From Fragilariopsis cylindrus CCMP1102 (Eukaryota; Bacillariophyta; Bacillariophyceae; Bacillariales; Bacillariaceae), in contig FMBT01000606.1 of assembly GCA_900095095.1 (NCBI GenBank), positions 1 to 37,673 on the forward strand: DNA of 37,673 bases, read 5' to 3'. The notes under the pieces are model-generated. The model searched no databases. It was not told the DNA's origin and saw nothing but the letters and a program-made list of their open reading frames with translations. Every line of letters starts with the position of its first letter. The first letter of the stretch is position 1. Both the position numbers and the translations under genes were made by a program. This document shows, one piece after another, positions 28,683-37,673 of this stretch.

Positions 28683-30126
28683 GGTTTTTGTTTGTTTGTT
28701 TGTCTGTTTGTTTTGTGTATTATTCTTTCTTTCTTTGTGTTAAAAGAAGGATCAATAGTTAGATAAGAGTGTAACTAGTCAGTCAGTAAGGAATTGTATT
28801 GAAAGCAAGCGTTGATGTTGTTGTTCCTTTTGTCAATGTTTGTGACAGAGTAAGCAACCACTATATTAAAATGATTGACTGACTATGTACCGTATGTATT
28901 GTTTTTGTTTTCGGACGGTTGTGTTTGTGTGTGTGTCCAAATTTTATAGGTTTGTGATAATTTATTTTGTGAGAGGAATAAACAGATACTAGTAGGTCAC
29001 ACTCTCCGTATACGGAGACGGAGCACCTTTGGTGTTCAACTTAATCTTGGATAATCTTGGCACGAGTGAGTAACGTTACCGGTAGACTGAATTATTCTTT
29101 AAAAAAGCCGATTAGCGGAGGGAGGTTCAATCGTACAAAAAGGCAAGATGTGAAAAATCTTTGAACAAGAACAGTCTGACCCTCGTTCTTTCGGATAGAC
29201 AAAGTGTTTTAAGCTAACGTTATTAGCTACACATAATATATAAAATGTGCGAAGGACGGAAGGACGGTCAAGAAAAAAGGTACTGTATTTAGAAAACAAA
29301 CGGAAGGTCGAAATTATTGAGACGTGGACGAATTACGTGAAGTAAAGATGGAAACGACACGTGTCGTAGCAATAGAACTTCACATCCAGTCGTAAACAAA
29401 TGTGATGTCATTAGCATAACGGTTCTTTTAACGCTTTATACTTGCGTGATTGCTAGGTGCTCCTGCATTCAGACTTGATCAAAATACTTGTGGTACTGTA
29501 CTGTATGTGAAAAGTAAAGTTCTCAATGAGCGAAACACACGATCGCGGAAATATCATTTTTATTAAATAATATATTATGACGGCGCATCCTCGGACCTAG
29601 TTCAATTGGACAGTGTGTGTCATCCAATCCTATTAATGAAAGCAGATAAGAAAACACGATTGAAAATGCTGACACATGCAATAATATTATACTCCATCCA
29701 ATTCTTTGGCACAAAAAGAAAAAGCGAACTGCCTGTAACGTTTTACTGTAACAGCCAGATCATCTTCAAAAAGCACGTGATTTTACGCACTGTTTTGTTT
29801 CACGACTGATTGAATGAATCATTCACATGATCACACGATCTCATTTTTTGCGCCATCAAAAGTTTTGCTCTTTCAACAAATTCGTCTAACTTAGCGGTAT
29901 GCAGTATCAGTATACTCGCTCTTTTCATTCACAAATTCACAAATTCACAAATTTATAGTCACATAATTTTCTTTCATTGACTTACACACATCTTACATTA
30001 CATTGTACTACACAAACTTGTCCATCAAACAAATTCACGAACGACTCTCATTCACAACAAGCCAAGCCAATCCACCCACTCCAACTCTAACTCCAACATC
30101 TTAACTCTTATCAACCTACTACTCAA
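28683..30126. other. Intergenic region between divergent low-complexity genes
   Basis: No gene is supported. TTTG units lie at about 28686-28712 and CACAAATT repeats at about 29930-29955. ORFs of 60-67 codons lack motifs. The last 150 bases before the next ATG are C/A-rich and pyrimidine-poor on the plus strand, resembling the 5' leaders of other genes here. Confidence 0.5.
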
Positions 30127-31405
30127 ATGCTAAGACGTGTTGACGATATTAATAATATTCGTTATCATATCTACGAAGAAGCAACATACACATCAGTTCA
30201 TCATCAGTACCCAGCAACAACTTCTAACGAAAACTCCGAAAACGAAAACTCTGAAAAAGTAACAGAAACAAATAGCAATAGTCAACATAATGAGACCATC
30301 TTACTCGCCTTCCATTCATCCCTCATCTGTTTCAAAATTGCATTATGTATCTTACTTTGAACAAATATTTAATTGTGGTAGTAGTTCATTAAGTTCATTA
30401 TCATCATACTCATGCTCAGAGGAACAACAACAAGAACAACAACAACAACAAGACTTCAACAACAGTAGCAAAAGCAGTAGCAGTAGTAGTAGCGTTCAAG
30501 TCAGTAGTTATGATGCCGACAATGAAACAACATACAAAGATGAATCCGCAAAAGAATATTTAGATAGAATAAGAAAACTTCCTATCAATATTCAAAATAG
30601 TCAAGAATCTCCAACAACAACAACAGCATCATCATCAACACCTACTACTGCGAATTCAAAATCAGTCATGAACAAGAACAAGCCACAACAACAACAACCA
30701 CATTATGAAATGTTTAAGGTTGTCATTCCAGAGCAGCAGCATAAGCCTAATTATCGATCATTGAAACATACTGATTCTGATTCTACACAAAGTACACAAT
30801 CTATAAGTGATGATGATGATGATATGTCATTCTGTGATGAAAGTCGTGAGGGTATTGAAAGAATTGAAGAACGACCTTTAATGTCTATTTTAAGAAGAAA
30901 ACAAAAGAATGGTATCGTTATCACAAGAACAACAAGACACGGTGTAAGATTTCTTGCATCCACGAAATTTCCTGATCCAAATGAAATACAATATAGAAGA
31001 AAAAAGGTACCAAGATTAACATCGAAACAAAGACAAGAATTGTTATTGAATAACTACTTCAACAACAATACCAACAACAACAACAGCTTATCAGCAGTTG
31101 TATCAGTATCAGAAACTATTTTACCACATTTATCACCAAAATTATTAATTGTACATACACAGAACAATAATGAATTTAGAGATTATTCTTCGTCTACATC
31201 GAACAATAATACTACTAATAATAATATGTCACATAAAGATACTGAATTACGACGACAAAGAGCATTACTACAAAAAAGATTAGAAAGACGATCACAACAA
31301 CAACAATATCAATATCAGGATGACGTATTGCAACAGCAACAACTTTCAATGTTGTCAAATACATCAGAAGATAATACTAGTAATGGAATATATGCCTTTC
31401 GATAA
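30127..31405 (+). CDS. Low-complexity Ser/Asn/Gln-rich protein with basic core (about 425 aa), one frameshift
   Basis: ATG at 30127 opens MLRRVDDINNIRYHIYEEAT and a Glu/Asn/Ser stretch. Near 30287 one missing base shifts to the frame with MRPSYSPSIHPSSVSKLHYV, which continues to TAA at 31403-31405. A well-ordered-looking core, about 30860-31040, reads ERPLMSILRRKQKNGIVITR, GVRFLASTKFPDPNEIQYRR and VPRLTSKQRQELLLNNYF; around it are poly-Ser, Thr, Gln and Asn tracts. A C-terminal helix is rich in Arg/Gln (RALLQKRLERRSQQQQ). I do not recognise it. The basic core and helix are compatible with a nuclear protein, but this is inference. Confidence 0.65.
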
Positions 31406-32032
31406 ATATATATAACTTATAACAGTAACAGTAAATGCATATAGAATAGGATAATATATTTTTACATTTTAAACTACATTCCTACGTACTTTATTTAGCC
31501 TACCGTACTTTACAAAAACCTACTTGTACTATAACTATTAGTAGTACAGTAGACTGTAATACTGTTAGCGACTTTCAACAACTTTTACGTGCTGTACAGT
31601 AGCGCGATTTTCGGCGCACGCTGATCCTTCGACCATAATTGTAACACTGTACCATCTTCCGTTCATACGTGGATAAACATTTGTGGTACGAAAAACTTAA
31701 AAAATCATAGCCCCCTTAATCGCGCATAGTGACTTGTTAGTGATTGTTAGCTCGAGATAAATAAATAAAATCGCGCGATTGGGGGGTTCAATTTTTAATT
31801 GTTTTGGGATAATGAGCGGAAGATGGTCCTGTACTGTACCGTACACCAGTAAAGTTCTAACGCATTCCTCGAAGAAAAGAGAAAACAAAAGGATACGATA
31901 CAAAACGGCAACATAATAAGTTCTACATACATAGTACAGTACATCACTCTTTCTTTCACTACTACTGATACTTCACAATTAAGACGTGACTACAGCGTGT
32001 ATACCCTGTCATATTTGTGACGAATAATAACA
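31406..32032. other. Intergenic region
   Basis: Between the low-complexity gene and the SnoaL-like gene. Short CGCGATT and GTACTGTAC motifs recur, but no gene, RNA or larger repeat is visible. Confidence 0.5.
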
Positions 32033-32614
32033 ATGGATAGTACACTGAAAAGTAGCAGTAGTGATAGTAGCCGAGAGGAGTTACTCCGATCAACGAAAGA
32101 ACTTTGTAATGTGTTTGCTAATCATGGAACAATAGAAGAAATTATATCATGCTTTTCGTCAAAAGGTCGATCTAATAGTAATAAAAATGACGATGACGGT
32201 GACGGTGACGATCATAATGACGATCATAATGGATAATGATAATGATAATGACAACGATAATACTAGTAGTCCTATACGTATATTTGAACATGGATTATCT
32301 GAATTAGCACCATTTATAGGACGTTCATTTTATGGTATACAAAAGGTATAACAGATTATTTTACAATTATATCAAATACATTAGAATATGAAAATATGTA
32401 TTTTCATGACTATACTGTTGATATAGAAACAAAGGTTGTTTCGGTACGTGGTAAAGCTAAATTTATATGGAAATCAACAAAAAAATATTGGAATGAAATT
32501 TTTATTTATCGTATTCAACTTGATAATGAATTTAAGATATTAATTTATGAAGTTTAGGCTGATACTGGTGCTGCATACTTAGCAAGTCAAAGCATAAACC
32601 AAGCACGAGTATAA
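32033..32614 (+). pseudogene. SnoaL/NTF2-like small protein, broken by two indels and a TAG
   Basis: ATG at 32033 begins a Ser-rich leader, then REELLRSTKELCNVFANHGT and IEEIISCFSSKG, the opening helix of an NTF2/SnoaL fold. After an extra base near 32231 the frame reads IRIFEHGLSELAPFIGRSFY. A base is missing in the A-run near 32343-32346, after which come DYFTIISNTLEYENMYFHDY, VSVRGKAKFIWKSTKKYWNE and IFIYRIQLDNEFKILIYEV. Here TAG (32555-32557) stands where relatives, from memory, have Trp (YEVWAD). The frame continues ADTGAAYLASQS, conserved-looking, to TAA at 32612-32614. Small SnoaL-like proteins bind or convert hydrophobic metabolites. The cytochrome P450 starts 218 bp downstream on the same strand. 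Confidence 0.65.
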
Positions 32615-32832
32615 GCAAGCATAAATTAAGATTAATGATGATGCTACTGCTGTACAAGAATTCAGTACTGCTGTATAGCGACTACGACGAGGTAGTAGAG
32701 AAGAATAGCTGATAATGATGGAGAAGAAGAAGAAAGAATCAGAGTAAGAGAGCGAGATAGAGCAACCGAGAGAGAGAGAGAGAGATTTCTAGCGACAAAG
32801 AAAGAAAATCGAATAAGTCAATATCAATCAAC

Positions 32833-34787
32833 ATGAAAATAGAAAATAGAAACAACAGAAACAACAAACAACAGCAACACCAAACACAAAAACCAGTTTC
32901 GAATTCAGCCAAGTAGCATTAGGAGTAACAGCAGCAGCAACAACTACAGCGATGTATTATTCATACAAAACCAAAGCAAATGAGTTTCCTAAGCCCAAAC
33001 TTGCATCTTTGGTCTTTCCCGATAGTGGAGAGAAGTGTTCCACAACGGGTGGATCAGCACCAAATGCAGTCAGTCTCCGTTATGAGACCAACTTTGAAAA
33101 GTTAGAACTTCTTAAGAATGCCGTGACGAAGGAGCTTGGCGACGAAAAATATGGCACCGTCCGCCTTTTTGTACAGGCAACTAAGGAGGAAATCAAGGAT
33201 GGTCCCACGGAAATCGTATTAATTTCAACAAACGATGAGTTGTTTCCTGCAAACCCTTACAGCATTTTTCATACACCAAAATTGTTCGTGATTTGTCCAT
33301 TCTAGGACTAGGACATAAATTAGCATACAAAGGGCCACACAAAGTACCATTAAGGAATGCATTTGACAATTTTTCAACAACGATAATGAAGATGCAGATG
33401 GTAATTTAAACCAAAGAACGGTACTCGTTAAACGGCCTCCATATACGAATGACGGATTTTATGAGTACTATAAAATTGATTATCATCCATCCAAGCACTA
33501 TGGTATTGTTGGAACGGTTGATCCTCATATGGTTGACCGAATGATGAATCGTCAGATTGACTTTCCTAAGATGTGGACGGCGCCCGTTGAACGTGCTTTA
33601 CCAGAATTTGTGGTAAGGGATTATTCACAAGTAGTAGTACAGATGCGAAATGGGAAACAGGGCATGGTGTATTACCTAAAATTTTTTATGCATTCCGTAT
33701 GAAGCAATGTCAAACTTGGTAAGAATGGAGTCGTTGATGATGCTAATTATTGGTTGGCATACATGACAGCAGATGCGGTTGTTAAGTCAGCAATGGATTA
33801 TGATATGTGCAATATTGAACGCAAAGGTAACAGGCAAGAATTACATCCATTCATTCAATCTTTTCGTTACTATATTGCCCATTCGATAGGAGCAACAAAC
33901 CCGCGGGATCAGAACAAATTCCTAAAAGAAAAGAAAATAAGTGAAGATATGGTCAAGGAAATAGTAGTGAAAACACGAAAAGGTGAAAGCGGAGGTCGAT
34001 TGACTTTCATTACAGATATGTCGGAAGCACAGTCAAGCACAAGTGGAGAGTACGTTAAGTTTTCCGACTTCTTCGGACATTGTATCACTATTATGGTTGC
34101 CGGGCATGAAACAACGGCCGCAACCCTTGGCTTTTTGCTGGCGGAGCTAGCGCATAATCCTGAGTGTATGGCTAAGTCCGTTAAAGAGATTGGAAATATT
34201 TTGGGTGATCGATCCTCACCAAACTACGAGGACATCTTTGAACTAACTTACACTATTGCCTGCTTAAAGAAGGCACTTAGAATGAACCCTCCTGTTCAGA
34301 GTTTGAGACGTGAATGTGCTCATAATACTATTGTTTTTGGTAATACCTTGTTATTAAAAAAAAGATTGAGCTTCTTACTGCTGGACTGCATCGTGATCCA
34401 GAACAATGGGATCAAGGAATATACGTTGATGTCAATGTATTTAATCCAGATCGACATCTACTGGGAGCACCTCCACGTCATCCAAATGCTATGGTTCCAT
34501 TTGGGTTTGGTGTTCGTGGCTGCATCGGTATGCAATTTGCCCTACTTGAGGCCAAAACATTTGTGTATGGCATTGAATTTCTTCGACATTTAAACACCTG
34601 AGGTCTATGGACCCACGCCTTACAATGGTCATGGAGCTGCACCAACTTTTTAAATCTTTCCTTTAAACTAAGTCCCAGAGCAAGAGGACCATTATCGCGT
34701 CTTGAATTGTTTGATGACATTGCCAAAACTAATGGAGCTGAAAAGACCCCGAAAAGATTGATTATCCACAATAGATGGATAGGATAG
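32833..34787 (+). pseudogene. Cytochrome P450, CYP102-like heme domain, multiple frame breaks
   Basis: The probable start is ATG 32833; after one shift a hydrophobic anchor follows (QVALGVTAAATTTAMYYSY). Segments then read NEFPKPKLASLVFPDSGEKC, VRDLSILGLGHKLAYKGPHK, YGIVGTVDPHMVDRMMNRQI, GKGLFTSSSTDAKWETGHGV and MTADAVVKSAMDYDM. Helix I is MVAGHETTAATLGFLL (AGxxT present). Helix K reads LKKALRMNPP where LKEALR is expected, so the ExxR Glu is Lys (AAG, 34270-34272). Next come LHRDPEQWDQG, VFNPDRHLLG and the heme loop FGFGVRGCIG with Cys codon 34521-34523. The C-terminal part (YGPTPYNGHGAAPT, LSPRARGPLSRLELF) ends at TAG 34785-34787 without a reductase. I count about eight single-base frame changes. 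P450s are membrane monooxygenases of lipid and secondary metabolism. The ExxR change would abolish heme stability if real. Confidence 0.85.
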
Positions 34788-36413
34788 GATAGGAATATAC
34801 ATGTATACATTATATATCAAAAGAAAAAGAATAACATCTAAAATTTACATCTAAAGTTAATATCAGCAATCAAAATCATATTTCAGATACTATATTTAGT
34901 ATACAATATCGACTGTGTTATGCCTAGGTCGTATATATATGCTATGTGCATGTTTTCACTACTACATCTGCTAGTACTAATAGCTTGAAATTTAAATGAT
35001 AACCAGTTTTTTGGTATCTACGTGTAATGAAGTAACTAAAGGAAATCGAAAAATTACGTTAATAGAAATAACAATGATGATTTTATAAAGCTACTCCAAC
35101 ATGTAGTATTTATATATCGTCGTTAAATCAATTCTAAAATCACGATCTCAATCAGTTATAATTACAATATGTTGTTGTTTGAAATAGTAAATTATTATAT
35201 TCTAATATTATTACATTCTTTACCGCTTCGTTTTCTTTTTTCGTATCAAAGAACAAATTTCAATCCCCCTAGTAGTACTCTGATTATTATTTTCTGAAGA
35301 TGTCGATGTCAACATTGGCGTTGACGTTAACTCCACAATCTCAAGAAATGTATCTATTGCAATTGATAATCATTTACCAAACATTCCTGATCCAACATTC
35401 AATCTATGTTATTGTGATTGTTTGGTGACCGTCAACATGGTACTAACAGTAGATTTGTCTCTCTTCTTGTCGTGAAGTGATTTCACTTTTACTGTACATC
35501 AATTCTAACAACGAATAATGTCCAAAATCTACCAACAACTTACATTCATTTTCTATATCTTATTTTTAAATAACCCAGCTTCATTTGGTTTGCAGGAAAG
35601 GGAAAGCTATTTTCTTGGAATTGCAAATGACGAGTGGCCGTAGTATTGCTGGTAGTTTACAGGGTATCATTGTCATGGCGGTACAGCAGTAAACGTTAAT
35701 TCCTCGTGAACAACGGGGTGTCAAAATCGAAACCTATTGCCCATATGTATTCTTTTATATCTTTTTATTACCGCAAAAAAAATTCACGAGAATGTGGATC
35801 CAAACAGTGGCTGAACAGAACAGAACAGCCAGTCGTGTCAACAGTAACCAAATCGAAGATCAATCCCACTACAGTAGTAACGATTAGATATTTTGTTTCC
35901 ACGATCGAAAGGGCATAGATAAATGTAACCGCGAGTTTAGAATTTTTATTCTAATTAAAATAGTAAACGGTCCTCTTAGCCTGTTTGTATAAGTATATAG
36001 TCCGTGATGAGACTCCATCTTCCGGCAGGCTAGTAGGAAGTTGTTTAAAAGTGAGGTACGGGGTACGGTATGCTCACAATTTGTACTACTGTACTGATTT
36101 GTGCAATACATTTAATACGTATGCATCATCTAGCAAGACTTCAACTCAATTGTCGCATAGTATAATAATCGAATGTTTTCCAAGTGTTTACACGATTCCT
36201 TCACAAAACTTGCGATACGATATTTCGATCTACTGTATCGATAAATTGCGGACTACCTCTACTTGTAATTTGTCTTCTTTTCTCACTGTATTCAATCTTG
36301 CGAAACAATTCACAATTAATTGTCTCATAATAATAACCTTGTCTCGATTCATCAATATCCATCCTCCCAGCGAATACCTATTCAAGACCGAACAGAACAG
36401 AAGCACTAGCATC
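34788..36413. other. Intergenic region upstream of the right-edge HSF
   Basis: Apart from a weak two-exon candidate at 35300-35692, no gene is supported. TAGGATAGGATAGGA lies at about 34779-34793 at the end of the P450. The long open frame starting near 35985 and leading into the HSF is mostly 5' leader sequence with unnatural composition before 36414. Confidence 0.5.
35300..35692 (+). CDS. Weak candidate: 73-aa two-exon gene
   Basis: ATG at 35300 opens a 125-nt frame to a donor-like TTTG|GTGACC at 35424/35425. An acceptor-like TTTGCAG ends at 35595, and the following 97 nt continue in phase as KGKAIFLELQMTSGRSIAGS to a TAA at 35690-35692. The second exon looks protein-like; its LEL-x(3)-SGRSIAGSLQG pattern faintly recalls an Sm1 motif (L-x-x-GR-x-x-x-G-x-L-x-G), but no Sm2 motif follows. 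The first exon is hydrophobic and less convincing; a second frame over it is also protein-like. Confidence 0.22.
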
Positions 36414-37673
36414 ATGACGCAGCATCAACAACATCAAAGACTAACGCATCATTTCGCACACCACCAACAGTATCAACAACAGCAACAGCAACAGCAGCAG
36501 CAGCACCACCACCAACAACAACAACAACACCAGCATTATCATCAACAGCAGCAGCAAGAAAAGACCAAATCGCTCATGACATTAGTAGATGTTGCAAGCA
36601 CTTTGTTTGATCGTGCTCAATCCGACTCCGGACGACAACAAACCATCATATCTCTTCACAACCACCGATAATGAATATTGCGAAGAAGAATCCACAACAA
36701 ATCAATAACATCTTTCCCGCAAAGATAATACAAATATTGCAAATATCAATACAAATACAAATACAAATCATCATTGTTGCACCCGAGAAGGATTCTTACA
36801 AAAACTTAAATTAGTATTAGATGATCCACTTGAAAGATATTCAGATTCATTATTACGATGGATGCCAAATGGTGAATCATTTACAATTGTATCATCTAGA
36901 AAATTTGCAAAATCTGGTCAAGTATTTGATTTATTTGGTATACGTAAGATGTCATCTTTTTTACGTCGATTAAATCAATTAGATTTTAAAAGGATTCGTG
37001 ATCAAACTGATCCAACAAATTTAGATATCTTCCAACGACGTAATTTCATGTCATCTACTAAGTTACAACAACATTTAGAACAAGAACGACGAGATGATGA
37101 TTGCTCTAGACGCAGTGCTACACCAACTAATTCTCCTCCTCCACCTCGGATAGTGACAAGTGTATCGGAATCATCATCACCATCATCATCGGAAGCATCT
37201 TCTTCTGTATCATCATCTACATCAAAATCAATGGCATGGGTCTATCTTACTCCTGAGCAACAACAACAACAGAGACAGAGACAACACGCTGATTTACCTC
37301 CAATTGTTGCATGTGCTACTAATATTAGGCTACTACCTCCGTTGATGCCTCATCCACCTTTTTCAACAACAAGCAACACATCACCATCGTCTGCTTCCAC
37401 TTCTCTCCGAGCAAGAAGTCAAGGTTATGAGTCTGAAACGTCGTCGTTATCGTCGTCGTCGTATAATACGCCGACTATCGTATCCAATCCTGCCTTCACG
37501 TCGTTATCGTCGCCCTCATTATCACAACTATCACCACTTCCTCGAGGAAGTGCAGTAGCAGTAGCTACAGTATCAGCATCAACAAGTCCAAATACGTTCC
37601 GATTGTTAAAAGTTCCATCATTGGATCATCATCTTGATGAATCCAGGGCGGCCACCACCACCATCAAGCTGTT
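36414..37673 (+). CDS. Second HSF-family protein, divergent DNA-binding domain, 3' end outside window
   Basis: ATG at 36414 begins a Gln/His-rich N-terminus (MTQHQQHQRLTHHF, then poly-Gln) with SLMTLVDVASTLFDRAQ. Near 36660 a one-base change moves the frame to TDNEYCEEESTTNQ, then TAA at 36706-36708. The same frame continues SRKDNTNIANINTN and an HSF domain at about 36787-37065: EGFLQKLKLVLDD (helix 1), LLRWMPNGESFTIVSSRKFA, FGIRKMSSFLRRLNQLDFKR (recognition helix) and NFMSSTKLQQHL. The RWMPNG and FLRRLN-x-x-x-F pattern is HSF-like, but the usual NLYGF/NLWGF aromatic-Gly is NQLDF. From there the frame is open to the window end through Ser/Pro/Gln-rich sequence. The gene is on the opposite strand to the HSF at 13.4-15.8 kb and the two are not close paralogs. 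Confidence 0.75.

Noticed and set aside
23526..36708. Programmed ribosomal frameshifting or altered genetic code as the cause of broken frames
   Set aside because: Breaks need shifts in both directions, share no slippery-site consensus, and TAA, TAG and TGA all end normal genes here.

Overview
The window looks like nuclear DNA of a stramenopile alga, most likely a diatom. This call rests on gene content by eye, without a database search. The evidence is two heat-shock-factor (HSF) genes, a MYB gene of the SHAQKYF/SHLQKFR class, a mitochondrial HSP70 with a presequence, a secreted Pro-Thr-rich protein, abundant poly-Gln/poly-Asn protein, AT-rich intergenic DNA with many microsatellites, and sparse GT-AG introns. 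Three introns can be placed with good support: 746, 189 and 139 nt.

Left part (1-18 kb). A MYB-like regulator runs off the left edge on the minus strand. It is followed by an armadillo-like helical-repeat protein with a duplicated SUMO/NLS-like module (minus), mitochondrial HSP70 (plus, two exons), and a secreted protein with a Pro-Thr stalk and a YadA-head-like beta-roll (plus, two exons). Next come a small multi-pass membrane protein (minus) and a complete Gln-rich HSF (minus, two exons, DNA-binding domain split by the intron). A gene-poor stretch after this holds a few candidate micro-ORFs, including a 39-residue acidic ORF with an ATG8-interacting-like motif.

Middle part (18-26 kb). A 394-residue orphan protein is preceded by diverged direct and inverted repeats and followed by a 51-bp tandem duplication that copies a splice-acceptor-like site. 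Then come decayed ORF remnants, the 5' end of a secreted-protein gene with a TATA box, and an antisense DUF5672-like glycosyltransferase whose frame is broken four times.

Right part (26-37.7 kb). Two long low-complexity genes lie here, then a SnoaL/NTF2-like gene and a CYP102-like cytochrome P450 next to each other on the plus strand, both broken. A second HSF with a divergent DNA-binding domain runs off the right edge.

Many genes are interrupted by single-base indels, mostly an apparently missing base in or next to a short homopolymer or simple repeat, so ordinary ORF calling misses or fragments them. At least one hit gene (mitochondrial HSP70) should be essential, which points to base-calling/assembly error for many of the breaks. 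Lesions of other kinds (an ExxR glutamate changed to lysine in the P450, in-frame TAG/TAA codons in three genes) may be real decay. Coordinates for broken genes give the full span across the breaks.
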